Source: Sthenelais limicola
Lineage: Eukaryota > Annelida > Polychaeta > Phyllodocida > Sigalionidae
DNA: 64,000 nucleotides
Direction: 5' to 3'
Assembly (NCBI GenBank): GCA_942159475.1
Contig: OW804097.1
Span: 5,175,685-5,239,684, forward strand
In this document: positions 1 through 13,600 of the stretch, one piece after another
Layout: every line of letters starts with the position of its first letter
How positions within the stretch are numbered: position 1 is the stretch's first letter
Position numbers and translations under genes: made by a program
The notes under the pieces: generated by a model
What the model was told of the DNA's origin: nothing
What the model saw: only the letters and a program-made list of their open reading frames with translations
Databases searched by the model: none

Positions 1-56
1 ATTAATTATTTACTATAAAGTGAAAGCAAAAGAAGGCTCTGATATACCCTTGGGCC

Positions 57-1114
57 AAAAGTGTTCATTATTGGATTTTAGTAGGATAATAACAAACACT
101 TAAGAGTTGATATCACTTTTACACTGCTATGGCTGATAGATGGCTTTGAAAACAATACATTATACAACATGTTATACTCCCTTCTGCTAAAAACGAATAT
201 GTTATACAACATAATATAAAGGAAAGTGAAGTAAATGAGTTGATGATTGACTCTCATTCCTATGCAGATGCTTTATGACAGTGGCTGGCACTGCTGAATA
301 GAATGCTACATGTTATCACAGCTTCGCACTTTTACCTATCTTATCCAGTGGGCCTTATCTCATTTCAACAGGGGGTCTGCTTCAGTTTTAAAGACAAGGT
401 AGATGAAAAAAAATGATAAAAGAACAAATTCTGTCCTAATGGGATTTTAATGACATTTGCGGTTTGGAGCGTTTCAATGGCATTTTGAGGTTGGGAGCAA
501 GACCTTAGGCAAGGTAGATGAAAAAAAAATGATAAAAAAAGAATTCTGTTCTAATAGAATTTTTAATGACATTTGCGTTTCAATGGCATTTTGCGGTTGG
601 GAGATAGATAGATTGGGGGATGGTGGGTGGTGATGTGAAACTGAAGTAAATGAATTGATTATTGGAATCATTCCCTGAAGTAAATGAATTGATTATTGGA
701 CTCCCTCATTGATATACTGTTTGGCCCATTATTACACACGTGAGCAGTTAGAAAGGTGCAGTTTGGGGGTGCAGTTTGGTCAATCCGAATCGTTCACATG
801 TGCAGTTTGGCCTCGTAACTAGGCCTACAAATTGCAGTGAATCAAGCCTCCTCGAGCTAAACTATAGGCTAAACAAGAGTGTGTAATAAATAGCAAATGG
901 CACTCTGTTCGGGTTCAAACTGATCTCGACCCCTCAGAAAACGGGAACTCACCCCTTCAGGGTTTGTCCCGTTTTCTGAGGGGTCTCGATCAGTTTGAAC
1001 CTTCCATTGTGCCATTTGCTATAAAGTGTTCATTATAGGATTTCAGTAGGATTACAACAAACACTTTAGTGTTGATATCACATGTATGCTTCTGTGGCTG
1101 TATGGATGGCTTTG
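57..1114 (+). repeat. Pair of about 90-bp direct repeats
   Basis: Positions 57-146 and 1023-1114 match over most of their length; both begin AAAGTGTTCATTAT and run through GTTGATATCAC to ATGGCTTTG. They bracket about 880 bp. The right copy starts exactly at the edge of the foldback palindrome, so the palindrome may have inserted next to it. No terminal TG/CA or coding content supports an LTR element. Confidence 0.55.
890..1022. repeat. Foldback palindrome 1
   Basis: An inverted repeat whose outer ends are ATAGCAAATGGCAC and GTGCCATTTGCTAT. Inside, GTTCAAACTGATC and CCCCTCAGAAAACGGGA recur in reverse complement. The loop is about 20 bp. The whole element is about 133 bp and looks like a non-autonomous foldback element. 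Confidence 0.75.
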
Positions 1115-1578
1115 CTGGCGTGGGATAAAGTAGTTAGTCAATGCTTGCTGGTTCGTGAAAGTTTTGATGTGTTGATTATAATGACCTCGCACTGACGTGC
1201 TCATTCATTATATACAACAAACAACACTTTCTCTCAGCAAGCAGTGATTAACCACTACATAGAATATCCTGTTTTGGATCATTTTTCTTCAAACCTCAAC
1301 ATCTGTGAAAAGAGAATGATAACAAATATGAATTCAATAATGTTGCGGCAAAATGTACATCATTCTTATTTTTAATTTCTCTGCACACATAAATAAGGTA
1401 TTTCATGGTAATGATACTACATACCATTGTATGTGTCCTGTACAGGGGAAATACATAGTAAGTTGACCCTCCTATCAAATAGACCAATGAAGACATGAAA
1501 GTAGTGTTTAATTAACTGCATGTTAAAGTTATACAGATGTCAGCCACTGTGTAATGCCACCTTTGTATGCCACCACAG

Positions 1579-1692
1579 CTCTGGACGCTACATATGCGAC
1601 TGACTGCAAACTCACAAGTACAGAAGATCAATGCAAAGCTTGTGAAGGGTTTAAATTTGATGGTAGCAAATCTGTGGGTGCACAATGTATCG
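1579..1692 (+). CDS. Cysteine-rich gene exon 1 (first recognised)
   Basis: The exon has 114 nt, acceptor CCACCACAG and donor G/GTATGT. It encodes a module beginning ALDATYATDCKL, with CKAC in the middle and a final cysteine before the donor. The polypyrimidine tract is weak. Confidence 0.7.
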
Positions 1693-4600
1693 GTATGTAT
1701 CATATTCAAGTATCAGACTTAGAATACAATTATGTCTATAGAATGAAAAAGTAACAGATTTAGAATACAATTCTGCCTTAATTCTTTACTATAACTGTTA
1801 TAATGTTCCATTTATATTCCTTGTATTATATTGATTGTATTACATTCAGATATTTGGACTCTAGTATCTCTATTTTCCTCACTTCAGCTGTAACTGCTAC
1901 TGCTCTTACTGATGAGGACGCATGTAATCATCTCTTTGCTAGAAAATGGGCCAGCAATGCTTGCACAGGTAGGTGACATGTGAGGCAGATGTTACAGCAG
2001 TAGACACAGTTGTAGGTAAATCCCAGGGTTGTCTGCACTGCATCAGGCGGAAATTCAAGGAACTAACGCATGAAACAATAGAAAGCATAATATTTGCTTA
2101 CTTTGTCTTGAGAAAGAACATGGTTTGGGGAATACAAAAAGAACGAAACAGGGTGTTTTTAACTATCTTGCCCTCTTTGAGAGCTGGATGAGAGCTAATG
2201 CTTATTGCGTAAGTCTGGTCCAGGATCTCAGGTGTGGGAAAAAAACTACAAAAAAGGGTGTTATCATATTATCTTGTGATTTAGGGATCAGTGAAGTTTA
2301 CTTCCATACAGTATAGATTTAAATGGGGGGAATTCATTGTGATACATGTTCAGCTCAATAACTTTTTTATTAGTTTAATGACCCCCTATTTCTGTATAAT
2401 TTCGGAGGGTAGAATAACATGTCAGCTATTTATATGCAGAGTTTAAAACAAATCATATGGCCCATACGAAAACCATTTTCGCCTAAATTAAACACAAGCT
2501 TACGACAACCACCAATACCTCTATAACAGAGAACCTATGTACCTCCAAACCTTCTCCAACGGACTTTTCTCCCTTAATTCAACCTTAGACACTCTAATTC
2601 TTTCACCAATTGAGAGGGCCCAAGTAACACGGCACCTGCCGTCGGTTGCGGGAAAGATGCGAAAATACTACCGTCCGTTGCCGAGCTGTACGGGCCTCGC
2701 ACGAGGACGGTAGTCTTTAGCTTTAACACCTATCGCTGGTATAGTGCGCCTGGCAGCTGTACTAGCTTTTTTGTACAGCCGCACTACATATTTTCGCGCG
2801 AGGGGGGCTGTATTCCCTTCAATTGGATCTAAAATTGCCAGGCGATGTACATTTGTCTATTTATACTTGCAGTAATACAAATACCTCTAATATAGAATAA
2901 GCCACGCGAAAACCCATTGGTCTATTACAATATGTGATGTGTTTCAGGTAAATGAGTCATAAGTCGCAAAATGTAGATTTTGAGATACCATTATATTTGT
3001 AAAGATGAGATCAAGCCGATTCCAATGATAGTAAACAGTCTAATAATTTAATGAGGATTTCTAGATTTTAAGTTTGATATTTTAATTTTTGAAGAGAAAA
3101 GTTTCCAATATTTCTTGGGGTCAATAAACAGTAAAGTAACTAAATGTAGTCAATATAAGGACCTTTAAAACGAAAGGATATATTACATGGATCGTCCTGA
3201 AATTTGATACATCGATTGATATGGCTATAAGTGATAAACTCTCCAAAATTCAGATCGTTTCAATAATGTGATCTGGTGAAAAAAACACTTTACAAAAATA
3301 TCAATTTTGCGACTTATGACTCTTTTTCCTGAAACACATCACATATATGTCTCTATTTATAGCTCACAGGAATACACATACCTGCCATTAGGCTATGTAC
3401 ATGGTTGTGAGAATAAAGGAATAATGACCGTCTTTATACTAATATAGTAGATGGAAATATTTTTTTTTAAATACTGTATTCCTGTAAGAAAGAAATTCCC
3501 ATTGGAAATACATATCTATAGTTCTTGTATTTTAATAGAAAAGTACATCAGATAAAGGGTAAAACAGAATTATATAGTATTATAAACGAAACCCACTGAT
3601 GTTTGAACTTAATTATACTGTAAAGTATATCTTTATCTCATCTGTTATACCATGCGTATGCACCATGCGTATTTCTCGTCAACTGTTACGACAGACACTG
3701 TCAACTACAACAATAACAGGGCAATAAGTATTCATCATTGATATGGTAAAGTTAACCGCAACTATGCAATATATACTCAAAATACGATGATTTCCAAAAT
3801 GAAACACCCTGTTTTCGAATCTTTCATTCTGAAACAATCAGATAAATATATATGTATGAAGAAGAAAACAAAATATAAATTTATACTTATTTATATGACA
3901 ATAGCTTCTGATTCAGACCTATTTGAAAAATGACCATTTTTTACTAGCCTGAACGCCCCCAAAATAGAATTGACCATTATAGACTATATCAGAGAATTGT
4001 AAGATCTCGGCCAGTTCAGGGCGATTTCAAAGTTTTACATTACAAAACATGTGCTGATTCTATTCTACAAAAGATAGGTCCATGCAATCATTTAAATTAT
4101 TCATATGAGTCAATATTAGCTGGATTAATTGATGGCCCACCTGTATCTGAGTCTCTATAATCATTTACTTGAATAATGCAACTTTAAGTCTAGTGGTCTA
4201 GTGTGCAGCCGTACTGTATGTTGCTGGCGCAGCCGGCCGTACGGCCCCCCATGCACGGCCGCTATTCTTACCTTGAACCCCTCCCCTCTCTCCTACAGCT
4301 ACCTACAGGTACATATCTTGACACCTTTACTTACTTACATACTTACCACCCCCTATACGGCCGCCTAGAGCGGCGGCGTCCGTAGTGTCTTCAATTAGGA
4401 ATTATAATAGCCAGGCCATGTAGATTTCGCTATTTATACATTGCAAGATTACATATATACCTCTAATATAGAGTCAACAGATTTTTAGCGCTCATGTAAT
4501 GACGCCATTAGGCTATGTACACAACTGTGAGAATAAGTTCAGAACGTTCATTCATGTAAATCATTCATGTAAAAACTAAGAGAAACAGTATATTCCAAAA

Positions 4601-7600
4601 TGATATTTTCCATGTGTAGCTCAGTTTATTCTAGATATTACATAAATATTGTGCTTTTTCATGAAACTGAACAAGTGTGCATGTGTAGAAATCATTTTCC
4701 TCAGCAGAAAGAATATATATTTGCGCCTGTGTATTGTATTCAAATTCCATAATTATTATTTATTTCCTAGCCTGAAAGAGCTCTTTTATTGCAATAGTGG
4801 CGGAGATTATGGCATACAAACTTTGTAAACTATGGTTCCCACAGCCTCATTTTTGCAAAGGATCTCGAATAAAATGGTTATAATAATGTGTAATCATCCC
4901 AAATACAGGTCGTAGAGACCCTCGGCTGGAAAACCAAATGATAGCCAATTGGGAGAATTACTTGTCTTAACCTATGAAAACTAGGTTCTAAAATATTTTG
5001 TATATTTAGACAAAATAATCTGCCGTTAGGCCTATACTAAAACTGGCTGAATTAAAGTACTAACTCCTCCCTTCAGGTTTGTATAAATGTGAAGTGTTTA
5101 CTATCAAAATGAAGCTTAGGTTAAGGCGAATGTGGCTATGCAACCTATACCTGTATAGCCTTAATGTTGAGTGCGTCATCAACGATGGCGCATGATCGCC
5201 GCAATCATAACCACTTGTTTTTCACTAGGTGGCGTGACAGGTCACTCTCATTGCATTTATAATTTCTTTAACAATAAAGGTACCGCTAATACACTAATGT
5301 GGCATTTATACACTATTGATTTTGTCCAACAAATATTTATGAATATCATAAGTGATATTCTTCTAGAGTTTATATGTATAATGTATAATATGTGTGATGT
5401 TGGGAATTGACCTGATCAAACCACCCATATAACTGTACATATGATTGTGGGTAGTCAGCAGTTGGGAGTGTCTGAACTCATCAACCATCGAAATGATTCA
5501 TACACAGAGGTCTGTGAACATGCAGGTCCAGTGGTTATGATAAATGATGAATAAAAGGATGTAACCTATGCTGTTTTACCTTTAAAAGGTATCTGGGCTG
5601 TAGATGTTCAATCTACAGTTGCCTTCAGTTTGCTACTCTGACTGAACAATACTTCATGGGAAGAGTAGAGCAGTAAACTTATACTAATACATTTTCATAA
5701 TAAAAATTCGCAAATATTTAAGTTGATCCTAAGTAATCTGAGCCCCACCCACAATACCCTACCTGCCCTAGGCACACTAAAATGTGCAGCCAGATGTGCA
5801 ACCCTTGCGCAACCAAAGTGCAGCTGAATGTGCAACCAAAGTGCAACCAAAGTGCAGCCAAGCCAAAGTGCAGCCAAAGTGCAGCCGGATGTGCAAGGCT
5901 GGCTTACACTGGCTGCACTTTTCCCTGAGTCCGGATGTAGTCCATGGCCGTGCAAGGGCTGCGCATCCTAAGTGCATCCGCGCAACCTGGGGGAGTTGCA
6001 TATATAACTACATGTGTGAGCTTAATAGAAATCCGAGTTCCAGATGAAGAAGAAAGCAGCTGTGTATCAATTTGAACAAAGTAAACATATATGGTGAAAC
6101 AAGCTTTTCTTTTCTAGGTTTCATCCGTGCGACAACCTCAGTTACCGACCCCGTCCACACCCTGGGCCAGCAGTTCTACGGTGTGAACTCAGCTGGAATG
6201 AAGGGTGAGTCTTCACAGTTTCTGATTCTGGCATTCTAACATTTATAATGTTTACCAACAATAGGTCTTGTAGTCATTTAGAAAATCAATAATATTTTTC
6301 ATTACAATTACAAAACAGTGATTGGGAGGGTCTGCTTGTGTTGAGCAATGAACTGCCTGGTGGGTGCAACTTTTAGCTGTAATAATCAATGCAACAATTT
6401 TCACGTTTAATTATGCCTAAACAGCCAGTTGCCTATTAGGATATTAACAATCAATGCAACCATTCTCCAGTTTAAGTTTGCCTAAACAATAACCAGATGC
6501 CTAAGTAGATGCTGTGGACAGCACATTAGAAATAACCCTATACCGAAACAATTATACATTAATAACATACTGGTAGAGAGTTATTTCTCCCATGTCCTGA
6601 ACATCTCCTGTAACAACAGATATTTCAGTTTTGTATTTAATAAGTGAGAACACTGTTCAGAGCAGGACTCATGGAGTGAGTGATAATTTAATGTGTTGGG
6701 CGGTTATCATAGTTGGCACAAGTTATGCTTTAAAACCATATCAGCAATATTGATCATCACCATATTGAGCATATCATGTAATTATTTCCAGCATGCTCCG
6801 CCCAAACAGCCGCGGCCGTGGGCTTGGCACTGAACACAGAAGCTTTATGCAAGCAATGTTCACATCTGTACCGTTGGTATGGAGGAAAATGCCTAGGTAA
6901 ACCTTTATTGTCTTTGTACAAATGTCTTTATTCAGGTTAAGTATACACAAGCAGTCCCACTCAGGGGATTTTTTTTGTCAAGCCCTGAACAACAATTCTA
7001 ACTAAATTACCATAAGGCGATTTGAGGTGAATTATAACAAGTCACTAAATTACAATAATAGTAGGCCTATCAATTAATTTACAATTGGCAATTACAATAG
7101 TTAGGTCGAAAAATGAATAAAGATGAATTTAAATTTTTTTAAAAAAAGAAGATGAAACATTTGTAAATACCTCAAGTTTAGGCAATTAGGGAGATCAGTG
7201 GTCAAGATTTCTTCATCCAAGGATATACATAACAGGACAATGGGGTTTAGATACCGTAATATTGAGAAATAATTGATTCACGTCAAAGAAATGTTTTCAT
7301 TATGTACATGCTAAGTCATCATGTGTATTGCTAACAAACACCAAAGACACAAACATTACAGAGGTGTTTGTCATCTTAACTTCACTTATTCCTACAAACA
7401 GTAATGCAAGCTTGTGTGAAATATTCAGATACATTAATAATGCAGTGCCATATTTTTTTGTGCTATATAAGATTCTTGTAAAAGTTGATGGAATTTGAAA
7501 ATGGTTGCTATATATGCTGGTTTCCCTAAGAACCAAAGAACCTCTTGTTCAACTGAGAAAATGTCATGCAGAACATTGCCAATGGTGTCAGACTTTAACG

Positions 7601-10600
7601 TATCTACTTATAATATTATGTAATAAGGCATAACCTAATTAGTATGTTTATGAATATGATGATTTATGATTATAATGTTAATGAGAATGATAATAGTTAA
7701 TTAATTCCATAATGTAAACATAACATGTGAGCCTAAGGTAACCTACATATTGGCACTGTCTAGAACCCTCTAGAACATTGCATCATCAAGGATCCAGAAC
7801 ATTCATGTACATTGCATCATCTATCACATGGATCTTTCCAACTAGAAAGATCCACATGATAGACCCAGATCCTTCAGGAACATTCCAAACGTCACATGGA
7901 CGTTGCATACTTACCATACTATATAAGCTTCACATGTACCCATGTTCATCAGTATTCATATATACATTCATCAATAAACTACGGAATCGTCAACCACGAG
8001 TTCTCTATTTCTTCATACCTATCAAAAGAACTTGATAGGCAGGTAACTGTGAAAGACCATCAGTTCCCTCAATTTTGGAGTAATCTTGACATGACCAGCT
8101 GTGTTTGTTCGTTGAACCCTAAATAACCTCTTTAAACCAAGACTATGGAGAACCTTAAAAGACGATGCCACCGAGTTGATTGACTCTTTGAAAACCTAAT
8201 ATATACTCCTGAAATACCAACATAGAATCTACGAAACACCTGTGTGAAATCTATGCATGTCTCTTTTGTTTGATCGCTACCACTTCGTATTATAAAATGT
8301 GTTAGCATTGTATAAGCCCAGCTGGCAGGGATCCTGAATAAATATGTTGCAAAAACAAAAAAAAAACCTCTTTAAACCCATATTAATATTCAAGCTTGTC
8401 CGCCATGCCCAATACCTTAATGTGGACACTATTAGGTATACGTATATTAGGTAGAATATTTTCATAGTCCTACAACTACTCTAAGCATTGCTTGGGCCTT
8501 ATACCTGTAACCAAGAATTTGACAAGTTTAAAAATACCTTGTTTGCTTTCATACCAGACAAGGCAGTGACCTGTGATACATTTGATGAACTAGAGGAATG
8601 CACAGACTGCCCGGGACAGTACTGGGATTCAAGTGCTAATGGTGGTAGCGGTGCTTGCAAAGGTAATAAGCTGTAATATTTCAATGATTGTAGAATGATT
8701 GCATGTATAAATGTGTTTGTCAACAATCCTAATTCATAGAATATAAACAGATACCACATGTATATTAGGCTAACTGAGACTTCAAAATAAAGCATCCGGT
8801 TTTAGTTAATTATATGTGATGTGTTTCCGGAAAATGAGTCATAAGTCGCAAAATTGATATTTTTCAAAGTGTTTTTTCCACAAGATTACGTTATTGGAAT
8901 GTTCTGATTTTTGGAGGGTTTGTCACTTAAAGTTATATCAATCGATGTATCAAATTTCAGGACAATCTATGTAATATATTCATTCGTTTCAAAGGTCCTC
9001 ATATGGACTACATTTAGTTACTTTGCTGTTTATTGACCCCCAGAAATATTGGAAACTTTTTTTTTCAAAAACGAAAATATCAAACTTAAAATCTAGAAAT
9101 ACTTATAAGATTATTGGACTGTTTACTATCATTGGAATCGGCTTGATCTCATCTTTACAAATCTAATGGTATCTCAAAATCTATTTTTAGTGACTTATGA
9201 CTCATTTTCCTGAAACACATCACATTATTTTGAACTTGATATATCAAGATAGAATGTTACAAAGCTTAATGCTGTTGGTGCAACAACTTGTCCATCATTT
9301 CAGCTCTAGATTGTGTTGCCGCTAATCTTAACACTAAGGAACAGTGCCATGGATGCCCAGCCAAGGCATGGGATGCTGGTACTACTACTTGTACAGGTAA
9401 GTTTGCCCAGCCAAGGCATGGGATGCTGGTACTACTACTTGTACAGGTAAGTTTGCCCAGCCAAGGCATGGGATGCTGGTACTACTACTTGTACAGGTAA
9501 GTTTGCCCAGCCAAGGCATGGGATGCTGGTACTACTACTTGTACAGGTAAGTTTGCCCAGCCAAGGCATGGGATGCTGGTACTACTACTTGTACAGGTAA
9601 GTTTGCCCAGCCAAGGCATGGGATGCTGGTACTACTACTTGTACAGGTAAGTTTGCCCAGCCAAGGCATGGGATGCTGGTACTACTACTTGTACAGGTAA
9701 GTTTGCCCAGCCAAGGCATGGGATGCTGGTACTACTACTTGTACAGGTAAGTTTGCCCAGCCAAGGCATGGGATGCTGGTACTACTACTTGTACAGGTAA
9801 GTTTGCCCAGCCAAGGCATGGGATGCTGGTACTACTACTTGTACAGGTAAGTTTGCCCAGCCAAGGCATGGGATGCTGGTACTACTACTTGTACAGGTAA
9901 GTTTGCCCAGCCAAGGCATGGGATGCTGGTACTACTACTTGTACAGGTAATTTTGCCCAGCCAAGGCATGGGATGCTGGTACTACTACTTGTACAGGTAA
10001 GTTTGCCCAGCCAAGGCATGGGATGCTGGTACTACTACTTGTACAGGTAAGTTTGCCCAGCCAAGGCATGGGATGCTGGTACTACTACTTGTACAGGTAA
10101 GTTTGCCCAGCCAAGGCATGGGATGCTGGTACTACTACTTGTACAGGTAAGTTTGCCCAGCCAAGGCATGGGATGCTGGTACTACTACTTGTACAGGTAA
10201 GTTTGCCCAGCCAAGGCATGGGATGCTGGTACTACTACTTGTACAGGTAAGTTTGCCCAGCCAAGGCATGGGATGCTGGTACTACTACTTGTACAGGTAA
10301 GTTTGTATGAGATAATTCTGGTCTACAAAGTCACTAATGGGGTAACAAGAACATGGGTCTACAGCACTCATGTGACAGTTAACACTAATGGGGTAACAAG
10401 AACATGTATACGTCTACAGCACTTATGTGACAGTTAACATTAATGGGGTAACAAGAACATATGTCTACAGCACTTATGTGATAGATCACATTAATGGGGT
10501 AACAAAAACATGAGTCTACAGCACTTATGTGACAGTTAACACTAATGGGGTAAAAAGAACATGAGTCTACAGCACTTATGTGACAGTTAACACTAATGGG

Positions 10601-13600
10601 GTAACAAGAACATGAGTCTACAGCACTTATGTGACAGTTAACACTAATGGGGTAACAAGAACATGAGTCTACAGCACTTATGTGACAGTTAACACTAATG
10701 GGGTAACAAGAACATGAATCTACAGCACTTATGTGACAGTTAACACTAATGGGGTAACAAGAACATATATGTCTACAGCACTTATGTGACAGTTAACACT
10801 AATGGGGTAACAAGAACATGAGTCTACAGCACTTATGTGACAGTTAACATTAATGGGGTAACAAGAACATGAGTCTACAGCACTTATGTGACAGTTAACA
10901 CTAATGGGGTAACAAAAACATGAGTCTACAGCACTTATGTGACAGTTAACATTGATGGGGTAACAAGAACATATATGTCTACAGCACTTATGTGACAGTG
11001 GCAGTTTGTTCATATCCTGCATGACCAACCAATAAATAAACTTAAGTACAACATACATAAAAATGTTAATACCAAAAGCAGCCTACTTCATACTTCAACT
11101 TTAATTGGGTTTGTCTTCTGTATAAATTTAAATTATATAAGAGTAGATTCAGAGACATTATCAATACAATTATCACTGTATTTGACATTGCAGACGTGCT
11201 TGACTGCTATTTAGATGGCTTGCCGCAGCCACAGTGTGAAGGATGTCGACATTACCACCGCTACTGGACGGCAGGAGGTTGCCGATGTGAGTGAATATTT
11301 ACAGTTTGCGGAGTGATTATGTTGTATTTTGCATCCTCCTGATGTTCCCCTCTCCCCCCTCACACCCTCTCTCCTCTCTCTCCCTCCTCTCCCCCAAATC
11401 CAATGAGAGTTGGATTTCCAACTTTCACAGAAGAATGAGAAAAGAAAAATCTTGATCAGCCATTAATCCTAGTGGAACCCACATGTCTATGCTACTATGT
11501 ATGTGTGAACAGGCCAGTGAATGTCTTGTATGTATGTATAGGTACCATTAATCCTAGCTGTATCTTTCTCCATGTCTAACTCAGAAGTACAAACCTACGC
11601 ATATATAATATGTACATACATGGCGATGTTCATTTAACAAGACCGGTACATATTTAGGGATGTGTTGTGTGCAATGATTTAGACAAATATGTGATGTGTT
11701 CCAGGAAAATTAGTCATAAGTCGCAGAATTATTATTTTTCAAAGTGTTTATTTTACAAGATCACTTCATTGGAATGTTCTGATTTTTGAAGAGTTAATCA
11801 CTTATGTATATATCAATCGATGTATCAAATTTGAGGACAATCTATGTAATATATCCTTTCGTTTTAAAGGTCCTTATATGCACTATATTTAGTTACTTTA
11901 CTGGTTACTACCCCTCAGAAATATTGAAAAGTTTTTTTCCAAAATGATAATATCAAACTAAAAATCTAGAAATACTTATTGGATTATTAGACTGTTTACT
12001 ATCATTGGAATCGGCTTGATCTCATCTTTTCAAATATAAAGGAATCTCAGAATCTTTTTTTTGCGACTTATGACTCATTTTCCTGAAACAAAACACATAT
12101 GAGGTTTATGTTCCTTCATCACAAACCCAATTCTTGACTATAATCCCCTTGGGCAATGAATTAAATGGTCAGACAAGTTAGATGTGATTGTGTTGACATT
12201 TGATTGATATTCTTGTATTTTACCCAGACATTGGTGAATGCACCAGCACCACAAAGCAGGAGGCATGTGTGTGTGACGGCTACAAGTGGGATGTTAACCA
12301 TGGTTGTGTATGTGAGTGAATTACTCTGATACCTGTGTTATATATGTTTAACATCACCATAAAGATCTAAGGACAGTGTTAAGGTATGATAAAGAATACA
12401 AACAAACGTGTGGTCTTCATGAGAAGAGCGAAGTAAATGGTTTAATGAACTAGAATCCAACTACATATCTTCCTCCAGGATATGGGTAAAGGAGTAGGGG
12501 GCGGAGCCCTTACGTAATACCCATGGCCTAGCATGAATACGTAGACGTGCACAGTACTGGGTAGCTATGTATAATTAGCGATTTTGGTAATAGGATAATA
12601 AATTAAATGGGTGATAATTAGTATTTAATGAGGTTACACAATGTTACGTAATGTCACATAACACTAGAGATAATAATATTGGATCAAAACTATTTCAAAG
12701 AATAACCAGGAACAACCTGAAAGAAATTTGATTTCACAGAGTGTAAAATAAATGTATTATTTCATTGCTCAATCCATTTGCTTTTTTCATCTAACATTAG
12801 GGGTATCTCATCAAGCAGATGTGACCAGCGCTGACGTATATCAATGTCAACACTTATTTGGGCGAGTCATTGACACTACCTGCAAAAGTATGTAGATAAG
12901 CCATATTGAACTATTTCAACAACATTGTTAGCAGAATAAATAATTCTATTCTAACCTTATAACACATACAATGTGTGTGCTCATCAGATTAATGAACACC
13001 ATCATTATTCACAATAACAACATATTATATGAGCACTATCAGACGGTTGCTGCCCACTAGGGCTTCAATTTATAAATAAACATCTAGAGTAAGAGCTGAC
13101 CGTTCATAACCTTGCTCCAATGTTTCAACATCTAGAGTAAGAGCTGACCGTTCATAACCTTGCTCCAATGTTCAACATCTAGAGTAAGAGCTGACCGTTC
13201 ATAACCTTGCTCCAATGTTTCAACATCTAGAGTAAGAGCTGACCGTTCATAACCTTGCTCCAATGTTCAACATCTAGAGTAAGAGCTGACCGTTCATAAC
13301 CTTGCTCCAATGTTCAACATCTAGAGTAAGAGCTGACCGTTCATAACCTTGCTCCAATGTTCAACATCTAGAGTAAGAGCTGACAGTTCATAACCTTGCT
13401 CCAATGTTTCAACATCTAGAGTAAGGGCTGACCGTTCATAACCTTGCTCCAATGTTCAACATCTAGAGTAAGAGCTGACCGTTCATAACCTTGCTCCAAT
13501 CTTCAACATCTAGAGTAAGAGCTGACAGTTCATAACCTTGCTCCAATCTTCAACATCTAGAGTAAGAGCTGACAGTTCATAACCTTGCTCCAATCTTCAA

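Larger units (their letters stand above)
1..1578. other. Noncoding flank or intron upstream of first recognised exon
   Basis: No convincing coding exon is visible here. The stretch holds small repeats: a tandem duplication of about 100 bp (396-497 and 510-602), a pair of direct repeats about 90 bp long (57-146 and 1023-1114), short repeats of a GAAGTAAATGAATTGATTATT sequence near 643 and 674, and a foldback palindrome at 890-1022. It is probably intron or 5' flank of the cysteine-rich gene, whose 5' end is not recognised in the window. Confidence 0.5.
1969..6117 (+). other. Intron of the cysteine-rich gene
   Basis: This is 4.1 kb of AT-rich sequence without recognised coding exons. It holds MITE copy 1 (2931-3345), two diverged copies of another dispersed repeat (2818-2896 and 4389-4475, both ending CCTCTAATATAGA), short GC-rich inverted repeats near 2668-2713 and 4200-4385, and a GTGCAACCAAA-type simple repeat at 5782-5900. 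The small open frames in it lack coding character. Confidence 0.6.

Noticed and set aside
5695..6047. Overlapping frames on both strands rich in C, A and L
   Set aside because: They come from a GTGCAACCAAA-type simple repeat in an intron.
7619..8024. Protein-coding frames of 76-85 codons in LTR-like copy A
   Set aside because: The frames are not preserved in copy B and span the TATA and AATAAA signals of the element.
9354..10305. CRISPR array
   Set aside because: The units are contiguous with no unique spacers, and the context is a eukaryotic gene.
10729..11058. 109-codon minus-strand frame with repeated CHISAVDSC
   Set aside because: It is an artefact of the 51-bp minisatellite; 51 is a multiple of three, so the frame stays open by chance.
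12819..12887. Shorter version of exon 9 from the AGCAG acceptor
   Set aside because: It keeps the frame, but the upstream acceptor has a better pyrimidine tract. It may still be a minor NAG-type alternative.
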